A stretch of 64,000 nucleotides of DNA, taken from the NCBI GenBank assembly GCA_037039925.1, contig JAXRKP010000963.1, positions 116,001 to 180,000 on the forward strand. Reading direction: 5' to 3'. The DNA comes from Doris montereyensis. Taxonomy: Eukaryota > Mollusca > Gastropoda > Nudibranchia > Dorididae. The notes under the pieces were generated by a model. The model did not search any database, was not told the origin of the DNA, and saw only the letters and a list, made by a program, of their open reading frames with translations. Of this stretch, positions 12,101 to 21,889 are shown one piece after another. Position 1 is the stretch's first letter, and every line of letters starts with the position of its first letter. The position numbers were made by a program, and so were the translations under genes.

Positions 12101-15100
12101 GTTTGTGTGTGTTTAATGCGACCAATCGCGCATGTGTGTACTAGTATTAGAGAGAGAGTATAAATGGAGAGTCAGGAGTTTACGGCTGACCGAAAGGCAA
12201 TTATGCAAATGTTTAGTAAGAATAGAGGAGGTTGGATGATCGAAGGGATATTAATGTCATGTACGCACGGCCTGATAGCAGAATAGAGGTGGGGAAGGGG
12301 ACAGGGTGAAGAAAGTCGATGTGAAAACATATGATGGCAAAATAAGAGGCGACTGAGTCTGACATACAGTATCGGAAGAGAAAGAGAAATAACGAATGTC
12401 TTCCAATACAGTGTAGATATGGATGGGGAAGGGTAGAACCGGGAAGAAGGCAATCATGTATTATAGTACTAAACAGTAATACTCGATTCTAGATCTAGAT
12501 TCCGGTTTTATTGAAGAAGAAAGAAAGAGGTGGGGTGGTTGCCATAATTGAGATTTTTACTAGGGGAGGAGGTGGGAAGATGTTTTACGTTGCAGTCAAT
12601 TAAAACATCTAGATCTAGTTTTAAGTTTTTGATCCTGTGAAAGAAAGAGAGACTGGGGGGGGGGGGGGGCTGGTGGTTAAAATTAGAACAGAGGAAGATT
12701 TATAATTGGCAGAGTTCAATCAAGTTATAGAAAAAGCCTTCCAAACCTTATTTTCTCCTGGGTAGACTGAGTAAGTATTTGTGCGTTTGTTTAGGCTATG
12801 GATATTGTCACTCTTGTGTTTGATTTATTTTTTGAAAGGAGATTAAAAAAATGTTTAATTCATTTTTGCACTGTTTGCATGTTTTATGAAATGATAGGGT
12901 AGATCTATCACTACTAGATCTATCAGCTATCAGAATTATTATTTTTCAGAAATGTGTGGGAAAATGCTAAAATTAAGTGAAATATTATTAATCCAAGTAA
13001 AACATTAAAGAAATGTGTTATCACTTTTCATTTCATTGAGATGCACTAGAAAATCATTCACTTATGATTTGAATTAACAATTTATAATAATGCATTGAAA
13101 TTGGAAATATTTACACTGTTCTCCGTTTCTAGCATCGGGGGAGTATTTCATTTCCTAGGTAGGAAATTTTGTGTTGAGGTAGGAAATTTTCAGTTGACTT
13201 TGTGCTGGACACCCTGTGGAAACAAACATGGACTGTGATTTTGGAACATGAAATGTTAGGGCAATAAATGGAAAAGAGTTAAAATTTGGCTGAAGAAATG
13301 GAAAAATTCAAAGTAGATATTTTGGCCATTACAGAAACAAAGAAAAAAAGATAAGGAATAGAAAATGTAGGACCAAATCATATTTTTATATTCTCAGGAG
13401 TAGATGTCAAAGATAGAACTAGAGCAGGAGTAGGCCTCCTAGTGCATAAAAAGGCATGAAAAGCTACTAGAAAATTGGAAATTTATAAGCCCATGGCTAT
13501 TAGAGGTAAATATTAAACCAAAAGGAAGAGAAATTAAATTATTCATAGTTTATGGACCAAACGAAGATGCCACTAAAGAAGAAAAACATACCTTCGAAAA
13601 CGATTTACAAACAGCTCCAGAGAATCTTAAACACAAACAGGAACTAATGGTTTTAGGAGATTTAAACGCTAGTGTAGGAAACATTATAGAAACGTTAGGA
13701 GGAGTAATAGGTAAAGAAGGAGAGACAACTTCTTCAAATGGAAAGAGACTAATAGATTTTTGCCTAAAGAATAACATGAAAATAGCCAACATCTTTTTTC
13801 CTCATAAAGATATCCACAAATATACAAGAGTAAATGAAGACAGGTGTGAAAAGTCAGTCATATACTACATAATAATTAGCAGCTCCTTTTTTACAGTACA
13901 TTGGATGCAAGAGTAAACAAGAGCAGAAATATTTAGTGATCATCAACTAGTGATTACCAAAATGAGATTACTGACTGAAGAAAACAAACAGAAAAGCAAA
14001 GAAAAGAAAGCTACTAAACTCAAAATAGAGGAACTAAATAAACCAATAGTAAAAGAGATATACCAATCTAGGATAAAAAGATTTATCAGTGAAAGGCAGA
14101 TGGATCTGAATGATAGCACAATAGAAGTGAAAAGTGGCAAATGTATAAAGAAACCCTCCTCAGTTGTACTGAAGAGGTCTGTGGTAGGAAACAAATTAAA
14201 GGACATAGGAAAAGAACAGCATGGTGGAATGAGAATGTCAAGACTAAGATCAAAAAAAAGAAGGATGCCTGGAAGAAATACTTGCAAACAAAGAGACCAG
14301 AGGATAAGATAGATTACGTGAATAAAAGAACTATTGCCAAAGAGGAAGTGAGGAAAGCAAAATAGGAACAATGGGAAGAGTTTGGACAAAGACTTCAAGA
14401 AAGCTATCAAGGAAATCAAAAGCTGTTCTAGGGGGCAATGAAGAGCATGAGAAAGACCAAAGCATGCCCAATACGACAAATTAAGAATGCCAAAGGAGAA
14501 ATAATGACAGAAGACAGCGAAATCATGGAAACAGGGAGAAAGTATTTTCAACAATTACATAATTCCTCCAGAACGTATCAAACAAGGAGTACAGATCAAT
14601 TAGTAAGACTAGTAAGAGTAACAAATAATCCAGAGGAGACAGCTGAAGATGTAGATATATCAATGGAAGAAATCCAAACAACTATAAGAAAAGTGAAATT
14701 AGGAAAAAGCCCCAGGAGCAGATCAAGTTTATCCAGAAATGGTTTAAAAACCAACAAGCATGTAAGTTCAAACATGTGCCAGATGACTTGAAAAAGGGAA
14801 CGGTAGTACCAATACATAAAAAGGATCAACTATGGAATACTCAAACTATAGAGGGATATCACTTCTTAGGAAAAGTATATGTCAGGGTACTGGAAATGAG
14901 ACTAAGGACAAGAGTAGAGGATCAGATTGAAGAACATCAGAGTGGATTTAGACCAGGAAGAAGTGTACAAGACCATATATTTACAATTAGACACATAATA
15001 GAAAAATTCCTTGAGAAACATTGACTTGCACCTGTGTTTTATAGACTTAAAAAAGGTATTTGATACTGTGAGGAGGGACGAACTATGGCATTCCTTAAAA

Positions 15101-18100
15101 GAACAAAATGTAGAGCAAAATTTGATAAAAGCCATTAAAAGTTTTTACAATAAACCAACATGTACAGTGAGAGCAGCTGGAAACATATCTGGAGAATTTG
15201 ATATAGATATAGGAGTTAGACAGGGTTGTATTCTTAGTCCTCTTTTGTTTATCACATTTATGAGATATCTTTTCTCTTTTTTTCCTTTCTTTCTTTTTAA
15301 CTATTCAAGTCTACCTTTTTCTCTCTAGGCAAGCACCATACAAGATGCTCTACCATTTCTAACGCCTGAAGGCCCCAGGAGGGTTAAATATCCAGTTTCG
15401 ATGGAAGCGATTCACTTTGTATGTATTTTTCTTGTTATAGAATTTCTGGCTTCTATTTTATTGTTCGTTTTTGTATAAATACTGCTGATTATATTGTAAA
15501 GTGAAATGATATGTAGTTACCATGATTTTAAAACAACTTATGACAGCTTCAGGGGCCATTGTGAAGTAATGTCATTTGACACCTCTTCTTTCGCTAGTAG
15601 ATGCATACTTTACATTTCTATCATACTTTTTATCTTCATCTGAAATTACCACTCATGGTAGACAGTGTCATGTTAAACAATCCTTTTTTTTTTGCTTTTT
15701 GGGATTTTTTGATTTTTTGTTTATCAGGGATACATTTAAACAAAGTTCTTTTTGGATATGCTTTTATTTCAACTACTGTCAAAGAAAAAGTTTGCTTTTT
15801 GACTGTTTTTTCAGTACAAAGGATTCATCTTGTACAGGCACACTCTAATGAAAGACTATATGACACCCATGGTTTTGCATTCCATAGGGATAAGAGATAG
15901 AGCCATCGTCATGGTCAATGGTGTAAGTAGGATTCTATCTTTTTTTACACAGACTGAGAGTTATTTAAGAGCTTTTGGTTTTTTTTCACAAATTGAATAA
16001 AACCTATATATGATATGCCTACCCACAGAAGAAACACTTCATCATTCTTCCATGAAGTGACAAGAAAATATATAAGAAGAATTCCTAAGCTATGCAAATA
16101 CAATGAAATTTTGTGTTCTTGTCTGTGTCTTGACCTCTAATTGTTGGCTGTGTATGGCACATACTTTATTTGAGCTAAATTGTTGGCTGTGTATGTTGCA
16201 TACTCTATTAGAGTAAAATTGTTTGCCATGTATGTTACATACTCTATTAGAGCTAAATTGTTGGCCATTTGTGTTGCATACTCTATTGGAGCTAAATTGT
16301 CGGTCATGTATGTTACATACTCTATTAGTCCTAAATTGATGGCCATTTATGTTGCATACTCTATTAGAGCTAAATTGTTGGCCATTTGTGTTGCATACTC
16401 TATTAGAGTTAAATTGTTGGTCTGGTATGTTACATACTCTATAAGAGCTAAATTGTTGGCCATTTATGTTGCATACTCTATTAGAGCTAAATTGTTGGCA
16501 TATTTGTGTTGTATACTCTATTAGAGCTAAATTGTTGGCCATGTATGTTACATACTCTATTAGTCCTAAATTGATTCTATTGGAGCTAAATTGTTGGCCA
16601 TTTGTGTTGCATACTCTATTAGAGCTAAATTGTTGGCCATTTCTGTTGCATACTTTATTAGAGCTAAATTGTTGGCCATTTGTGTTGTATACTCTATTAG
16701 AGCTTAATTGTTGGTCATGTATGTTACATACTCTATTAGAGCTAAATTGTTGGCCATTGATGTTGCGTACTCTATTAGAGCTAAATTGTTGGCCATTTAT
16801 GTTGCATACTTTATTAGAGCTAAATTGTTGGCCATTTGTGTTGTATACTCTATTAGAGCTAAATTGTTGGTCATGTATGTTGCATACTCTATTAGAGCTA
16901 AATTGTTGGCCATTTATGTTGCCTACTCTATTAGAGCTAAATTGTTGGCCATTTATGTTGCATACTCTATTAGAGCTAATAAATACTGAAAACCAGGCAA
17001 AGAATCTGTTAGAAATTGATCTTTTGTTTTAGATTGATCTTAGCGATGTATATTTTTTTCTTGTTATAGCCTTCAATCACAAAATAAAGCCAGCTCTTTA
17101 TAACTATTTTACTTTTTCTTTTATAGGATCATTGAGAATTGCAGGAATAAGGACATTGTTTCTTTGAGATATTTTCTGTCCCTGGTACTTAAGCATAAAT
17201 AAAAATTTACAAACAAAGTTGTATGGATTGCTGAATGTTTTGAGACCTGTTCAGTGTTAAGATGGATTTAGATTTATGGCTTTTTCATTAGAAACAAACA
17301 TGCACGTTTTTAGTACACTTTCTAAAATGCAATAGGTTACATACCTGTCAACTTATTCACAAAATTTACATTTTCAACGGATTCTCTGATGTCTGTTAAC
17401 ACAAAGTTTTGGAGAAGAAGAAAAAAGGAACAATTTTGCTTAAAATTTTACTTGATGTCAGTAAAACTTTGCAGATTAAATGTCAAACAATTCAAATGTA
17501 AGAAATGTGCCTTTACCTTGACATGTTATAGGATATAGTAATCATGTAGTAAATTAGATTTTGATTGGAACTATAATCACACAGAAATAGTACTAGCACA
17601 GTATTTGGCTAGAACTGAATGCATGTATTAGTAATGCAATAACAATCCAGGTACACTGAAACCTCGTTATACCGCCAGCTTTTCACCCTTGTACAGATGT
17701 GACACTATACAAAAAGAATGAAACACCTCATTATGCCGCCATCTGCCAATGAGTTGGCAGGAACATTCCTTAATAACTGTTGTAAAATACAACTTGTTAA
17801 ACCACCACTGTGCATCACCACCCCCTTCCCCAAAGTGATGCAAGCCGGTAAAAGTAGAATTTAGTTTGGCTTGGTACAGATCACAGTGTCAAACATGCAC
17901 TACACACACAAGTATCACTACTATGTGTGTCTTAGTACTCTTACATTTACAGAAATGACACTCGCACTAGTGGCAAAAGGCTTCTTCTTTATTAGAATGA
18001 GAGTACTGAAGGATTGGAGACAATATTTGTCATCCCTTGCTTTGGCCTAGGTCAGCCAAATAAAGAGTAGTATCGGCGTATGCCCAGATCACGTCATCCT

Positions 18101-21100
18101 ATGATAATTGCTTGGTGGGGTAGGCGTGGCTATGATTGGGTCCAATTGAGTGGTGAGAATTAGGCTTCGCAGCAGTGTCATAACCTAGGCCAATCCATGT
18201 TGAGTTAGGGATGTTTCTGTCGATTTTTTTTCTAGACTGCATAAGAAACTATTAGTATTAGTCAAATATTGATTATCTCCCTCATTGAAATACTGAAAAA
18301 GAGTGTTTTCGTTATAATGCCATTCCCTATATAACACCAAGTTACCACTATCGCTACAGTTGGCGGTATAACGAGGTTTTGAGTGTAATGCTTCTGTATA
18401 CCATTAATTAAACTGAAAACCATGATTTTGTATTCCTTTCAATCCTATCTACTGTAAAACGAAAGGCTGACAGACATGAGATAAATGACACTAGCAGCAG
18501 GATTTCACACTTTCTGTGTAGCAAGAATCTTGTACGCTATCTGAATGTCTTTTAAGAACATTATATCACCCTTTCTTTTCTTTTTTCAAGGAACCCTTTG
18601 GTATTATGGATGCTGAAAACGGCACGCAAATAGAAATAACAGGCCTCACTGGGCAATATCTGGACATTTTAGTAGAGAATCAAGGCAGGGTGTGTTACAC
18701 CGTTGCTCTGAATTTTAACAATAAGGTGAGATATTTGTATCTTTGCAATCGACCCTTTTCTTTGAAGGCAAAGATGTTGAAGTAACAAGATGAAGAGGGG
18801 GGGGGGGGGGGCACATAGAAAACAAATGTGCAAAGATGTACATTTTTTGTTATAGTAGCAGCAATCTCTAAGAGGTTTCCACAATTTGCCCTTCACTAAA
18901 AACATTTTTCAATTTAATATTCTCTCCAACTAGTTTGTGACCAGCTATTTCAGAGATATGACTAAGACCACCATACTAGCATACACAGTTTAGGGCAAGC
19001 GTCCCTTGTGGCTGCGATGCCTTTACCATATCATTTTTTGTGTCTGTATTCATGTGGCCCTTTGTTTTAAATTCGTTTTCTTAATACAGAATGTTTTACT
19101 TTTACTTATATTTTATGGCCATATAGAATTTAGGCTTAGTTTTTTTTTCAAACTCTTACGAAAAAGAAGTCTTATTATTGGTTGGATTTTTTATTTGTCG
19201 ACCCATCCAATACATCAAATGTAAATGCAAACTAGACAGATGTACTTCCTGCCAAGTTTAACACCATAGGTTATAGTTGAATATTTGTGTGTGCAATGTA
19301 CATGTATGTCTAAAACACTCTCTCTGCAGGGTATCATAAGTAATGTCACACTTGGGACAGAAATTCTCACTGATTGGATGCTGTATCCTATACATACTGA
19401 GTACATCAATGATTCCATGATAACTTCTCTTCAAAGATCCAGGTAATTATATGAACACTGTGCCTTTCTTTTCGTTTTACAGCTTGTCTTTTAACAATTT
19501 AAAAGCTTGTTTTACTTTTCTTGAGGTCATTTGTTTTTTAGTTGGTTTTGGGTTTTTGTTTTCAACAACACAAGGATTCTTTGTTAATATTGTCTTGTTG
19601 TGTAAGGATTTATTTCTGTTCAGGTGAAGGGATGGGAGTCATTTTTTTGTTATTTACCCAATGTTTATGAAATACACATAAAAATTCTCAGGTCTTCACT
19701 ACACTTTCGTCATCCACTGAAGTCTGCTAAGGGATCACTAATGACGCCATCTTTATATGCTGGCACAATTTTACAATCAGAGGCTCACGGTATTCAAGAT
19801 ACATTTCTGGATCCTCGCCTTTTAAAAAAGTAAGGATATTATTACAACTTTTTAAATGATAGATAAAAGAAATCTTCATGTTCTCTCTTTTTGTTCTCAT
19901 TATACACATTTATGCTACATGTGATTTCTTAAAATCATTGTATATCATTCATCATCAGTATATCATCAGGGAAGCTGTCTAAATACGTAAGTTTGTATGA
20001 CAAAATTTCTCGAAAGGCAAAAATATGTATTAAATCATCGAATATGGCTGTAAACACTATGTTACGCTTTTGGAATACAATTTAATAACTATTTTAGTCA
20101 TTAGAATGTAGCCAAGGGGAAAAAATTGGTTGTGCTAAAGGGACTAAGGGACATATACAGCTAGAGTTGAACCTTTTGAAAGATCTTAACAATTAAGTCC
20201 GCTGCTCCTTGACTTACTGGTTAGAATTTCAAGGCGGGAAGGAAAAGCATAAATCTTTGTTTGGATAACGTGCGTAAGATGAGCTTTTCTATTGGTTCAA
20301 GTCTTGTGACATTTATGAAGACACGAAAAAAGCAAACATTTGATCATTTAAAGGACAAATCTCATATCCCACATATTGTGGACTTGCGCGTTTCAACACT
20401 TACACTGACAATATGTATTTTTTCATTATTTTTTTTTTAGCTTGCCTTTGTAAAATGGTCTATCTAAACTATTTGCCTTTATCTCTGGTGTATGTTCGAT
20501 CATTTATCCTTGTGTCTTTATCTCTGGTGTATGTTTGATCTTTTATTCTATTTGTCTTTATCTCTGATGTATATTTTGATCTTTTATTCTCATGTCTTTA
20601 TCTCTGATGTATGTTTGATCTTTTATTCTCATGTTTTTATCTCTGGTGTATGTTTGATCTTTTTATTCTCATGTTTTATCTCTGGTGTATGTTTGATCAT
20701 TTATCCTTGTATCTTTATTTCTGGTGTATGTTTGATCTTTTATCCTTGTGTCTTTATCTCTGATGTATGTTTGATCTTTTATTCTCATGTTTTTATCTCT
20801 GGTGTATGTTTGATCTTTTATCCTTGTATCTTTATCTCTGGTGTATGTTTGATCATTTATTCTTGTGTCTTTATCTCTGGTGTATGTTTGATCTTTTATT
20901 CTCATGTTTTTATCTCTGGTGTATGTTTGATCATTTATCCTTGTTCTTTATCTCTGGTGTATGTTTGATCTTTTATTCTCATGTCTTTATCTCATGTTTT
21001 TATCTAGTGTATGTTTGATCTTTTATCCTCATCTGCACAGATATATTAATAGTTTCCTCCTCAATTTTCTATTTCGCAGGGTCAGGCCTTTATAAACAAT

Positions 21101-21361
21101 TTTAACGTTGGGCGTTACTGGCCACTAAGAGGCCCACAAGTCAGTCTTTATGTCCCCAAACCAGTGTTTTTGCCATACCCTGCTAGGAATCACCTGTATC
21201 TCTTTGAGTTGGAGTACGCTCCTTGCTTTGAATACACCTCATCCGGAGATTGCCAAGTTACCTTAACAGATAAACCCTACCTAGATGGACCCAATCGCCC
21301 AGACTCAATAGAGAAATATCTACCGGAGAATGATAATCCAAATTGGCATCTTGTTCATTGA
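2945..21361 (+). CDS. GLB1: Lysosomal beta-galactosidase-like gene, copy 1 (GH35), exon 1 not found
   Basis: GH35 enzymes remove terminal beta-galactose from gangliosides, glycoproteins and keratan sulfate in the lysosome. Sixteen exons can be read: 2945-3114, 3622-3772, 4434-4496, 4818-4912, 5908-6091, 7092-7147, 7680-7807, 8857-8897, 10227-10342, 10784-10858, 15329-15418, 15815-15922, 18591-18725, 19330-19442, 19692-19829, 21080-21361. They total about 648 codons; human GLB1 is 677 including its signal peptide. Seen: [27 protein letters not shown] (acid/base Glu), VNSEFYVGW (nucleophile Glu), [24 protein letters not shown] and a C-terminal [12 protein letters not shown] jelly-roll block. 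Oddities: no signal-peptide exon in the window; [10 protein letters not shown] replaces the usual GPYICAEW, losing a conserved Glu; a one-base frame mismatch at the exon 3/4 join; a phase conflict at the last intron. Family assignment is secure; whether it makes active enzyme is not. Confidence 0.9.
3622..3772 (+). CDS. GLB1: GLB1 copy 1, exon 3 (conserved Glu replaced by Leu)
   Basis: Begins after GTGATAG and ends before GTACGT. Encodes [20 protein letters not shown] and [16 protein letters not shown]. The family motif is GPYICAEW. Here Cys is Asp and the Glu equivalent to human Glu129, which contacts galactose, is Leu. Copy 2 keeps GPYICGEWEF at the same place. Confidence 0.92.
4434..4496 (+). 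CDS. GLB1: GLB1 copy 1, exon 4 (one base short at its start)
   Basis: The reading frame [20 protein letters not shown] is clear, ending before GTGAGT. After the TCTAG acceptor the exon starts GTGGACTT, but a phase-0 join to exon 3 needs GGTGGACTT. Either a base was lost, or exon 3 uses a later donor (for example at 3777), which would restore frame with added residues. Confidence 0.85.
4818..4912 (+). CDS. GLB1: GLB1 copy 1, exon 5
   Basis: TTTTCAG acceptor and GTATAC donor. Encodes [20 protein letters not shown] then [11 protein letters not shown], the strand leading into the acid/base motif. Enters phase 1, leaves phase 0. Confidence 0.92.
5630..5825. other. GC-richer block in intron 5 of copy 1, unclassified
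   Basis: Base composition differs from the AT-rich intron around it (for example CTAGCGACGGCTAATCGCC, CGCACGTCGATCGGCC). Probably a dispersed repeat, but no TIR, tRNA boxes or ORF was found. Confidence 0.3.
5908..6091 (+). CDS. GLB1: GLB1 copy 1, exon 6 (acid/base Glu)
   Basis: AACACAG acceptor, GTAAAA donor. Opens with [19 protein letters not shown], whose NE pair matches Asn187 and catalytic Glu188 of human GLB1, and continues [20 protein letters not shown]. About 95% identical in DNA to the copy 2 exon, much more than neighbouring exons. Confidence 0.94.
7092..7147 (+). CDS. GLB1: GLB1 copy 1, exon 7
   Basis: Short exon after CTTTTAG, ending before GTAAAA. Encodes [19 protein letters not shown], matching the loop before the nucleophile strand. 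Phases (in 1, out 0) fit exons 6 and 8. Confidence 0.9.
7680..7807 (+). CDS. GLB1: GLB1 copy 1, exon 8 (nucleophile Glu)
   Basis: CTTCAG acceptor, GTAAGT donor. Encodes [19 protein letters not shown], the family nucleophile motif (Glu268 in human GLB1), then [16 protein letters not shown]. Confidence 0.94.
8857..8897 (+). CDS. GLB1: GLB1 copy 1, exon 9
   Basis: A 41-base exon between CATCAG and GTAAGT encoding [14 protein letters not shown], a highly conserved GH35 active-site strand. Confidence 0.9.
10227..10342 (+). CDS. GLB1: GLB1 copy 1, exon 10
   Basis: CCAAG acceptor, GTAAGC donor. Encodes [20 protein letters not shown] then [18 protein letters not shown]. The Tyr of TSYD corresponds to substrate-contacting Tyr333 of human GLB1. 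Confidence 0.92.
10784..10858 (+). CDS. GLB1: GLB1 copy 1, exon 11
   Basis: TTTCAG acceptor, GTAAGT donor, phase 0 at both ends. Encodes [20 protein letters not shown], the linker after the catalytic barrel. The following intron holds a LINE that is itself interrupted by a DNA transposon. Confidence 0.88.
11080..15263 (+). mobile_element. APE-type LINE (element B), interrupted by a DNA transposon and lacking its 3' end
   Basis: Leader repeats (CCAAAGGCTAAGGGAGTT) at 11100-11260, then the start of the coding part at ~11400. After the insertion at 11411-13216 the element resumes at 13217. Pieces of endonuclease ([23 protein letters not shown]) and reverse transcriptase ([46 protein letters not shown]) are seen with many frameshifts and stops. 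It ends after [17 protein letters not shown], before the YxDD box. Lies in intron 11 of GLB1 copy 1, sense to the gene. Confidence 0.88.
11411..13216. mobile_element. hAT-like non-autonomous DNA transposon nested in LINE B
   Basis: Left end CAGGATGTCCAGCA and right end TGCTGGACACCCTG are inverted repeats (13 of 14 bases). Flanks are TGGAA at 11406-11410 and 13217-13221, a 5-bp TSD. Removing the insert and one TGGAA restores the uninterrupted sequence seen at element C. CAGG termini suit hAT, and a 5-bp TSD is described for the hAT5 group; no transposase ORF is present. Length 1806 bp. Confidence 0.82.
15329..15418 (+). CDS. GLB1: GLB1 copy 1, exon 12
   Basis: TCTCTAG acceptor only about 65 bases past the end of a LINE; GTATGT donor. 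Encodes [20 protein letters not shown], start of the first beta domain. Phase 0 at both ends. Confidence 0.9.
15815..15922 (+). CDS. GLB1: GLB1 copy 1, exon 13
   Basis: TTTCAG acceptor, GTAAGT donor, phase 0 at both ends. Encodes [18 protein letters not shown] and [13 protein letters not shown]; the GFxLYRxTL and DRAxVxV blocks are typical of GLB1 beta domains. Confidence 0.92.
16140..16980. repeat. 39-bp minisatellite, ~21 copies, in intron 13 of GLB1 copy 1
   Basis: Unit contains ACTCTATTAGAGCTAAATTG, then TTGGCCATTTGTGTTGCAT. The period is a multiple of three, so several frames stay open for long stretches, but these are artefacts of the repeat. Units vary in the GGCCATTTATG segment. Confidence 0.93.
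17652..18387. mobile_element. TA-flanked MITE (Tc1/mariner-pogo-like) in intron 13 of copy 1
   Basis: Ends TACACTGAAACCTCGTTATA and its inverted partner at 18361-18387 (TATAACGAGGTTTTGAGTGTA); about 25 matching terminal bases ending in TA. About 730 bp, with no transposase ORF. Confidence 0.8.
18591..18725 (+). CDS. GLB1: GLB1 copy 1, exon 14
   Basis: TTCAAG acceptor, GTGAGA donor. Encodes [20 protein letters not shown] and [19 protein letters not shown]; LDxLVENxGRVNY is a strongly conserved GLB1 segment. Frame is intact here, unlike copy 2. Confidence 0.93.
19330..19442 (+). CDS. GLB1: GLB1 copy 1, exon 15
   Basis: CTGCAG acceptor, GTAATT donor. Encodes [20 protein letters not shown] and [21 protein letters not shown] is a potential N-glycosylation site, as in other GLB1 proteins. 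Leaves after two bases of an Arg codon. Confidence 0.9.
19692..19829 (+). CDS. GLB1: GLB1 copy 1, exon 16
   Basis: CTCAG acceptor, GTAAGG donor. Encodes [20 protein letters not shown] and [13 protein letters not shown]. Its length keeps phase 2 at the donor, but the next exon reads in phase 0, so the canonical join does not keep frame. Confidence 0.85.
20460..21035. repeat. 39-bp minisatellite in the last intron of GLB1 copy 1
   Basis: About 14-15 units with TTTATCTCTGGTGTATGTTT and GATCTTTTATTCTCATG. Period 39, measured from successive CTGGTGTATG at 20643, 20682 and 20721. Unrelated in sequence to the other 39-bp array in this gene. Confidence 0.92.
21080..21361 (+). CDS. GLB1: GLB1 copy 1, last exon with stop
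   Basis: Follows TTTCGCAG. Encodes [20 protein letters not shown], the conserved C-terminal jelly-roll motif, then [19 protein letters not shown], and ends NPNWHLVH at a TGA (21359-21361). The second half is unusually close to copy 2. Confidence 0.93.
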   Translation, partial: GQAFINNFNVGRYWPLRGPQVSLYVPKPVFLPYPARNHLYLFELEYAPCFEYTSSGDCQVTLTDKPYLDGPNRPDSIEKYLPENDNPNWHLVH

Positions 21362-21418
21362 CTAGAATAATTTTGAACAAATTCTATATGTATGGTTTAA
21401 TGTACTTATCGAGAAAAG

Positions 21419-21424
21419 AATAAA
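21419..21424 (+). promoter_or_regulatory. Candidate polyadenylation signal, GLB1 copy 1
   Basis: AATAAA about 58 bases after the copy 1 stop codon. Further AATAAA-like hexamers follow near 21455 and 21474, so cleavage may be heterogeneous. Confidence 0.5.
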
Positions 21425-21889
21425 TCTTTACTATTTTTGACTTATCATGAAAATAATAAATCTTTAATATTTTGAATAAACACTTCTATATTTTAAGAAA
21501 TATGTGAATGAAAGGGACTGATCTGAACCCTTATTTAATTGAAGGAGATGAACATCTCAAGTTTTGGACTTTTGTTACGGCCAAAAGACGTGTTCGATAC
21601 AGATAAAGTTAACTATATGTAATATTATTGACATCGGAGACAGACAAATACACAGATCATTACAATTTTTGATATTATGCTTGTAACATGTCAATTTTAT
21701 GTTTTGCATGCTTGTAAGTGATTGGCACGGACTACTGGCAGGTCCTTCTTCTTTCCCTTCACACTTTCCTTTCACATGTCTTTCATCTTGTTGTTTTCAG
21801 CATGAGACCATGTGATGGACAGGGATTAATTGCAATATTGCTTGCAAATATTATTATTGTTTTACCTTTAATAAAGTTGCTCAATTATT

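Noticed and set aside
13943..14554. 203-codon minus-strand ORF rich in Leu, Phe and Ser
   Set aside because: Antisense shadow of the LINE coding region at 13217-15263; the matching antisense appears opposite element C at 61988-62437.
16140..16980. CRISPR-like array
   Set aside because: Units are contiguous and mutually similar with no unique spacers, and the context is a eukaryotic intron.
16180..17032. ORFs of 93-188 codons on both strands (repeats of [25 protein letters not shown])
   Set aside because: They are translations of a 39-bp tandem array whose period is a multiple of three; no coding signal beyond the repeat.
20492..21018. ORFs repeating [10 protein letters not shown] and [12 protein letters not shown]
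   Set aside because: Also a 39-bp minisatellite read in open frames, inside an intron.
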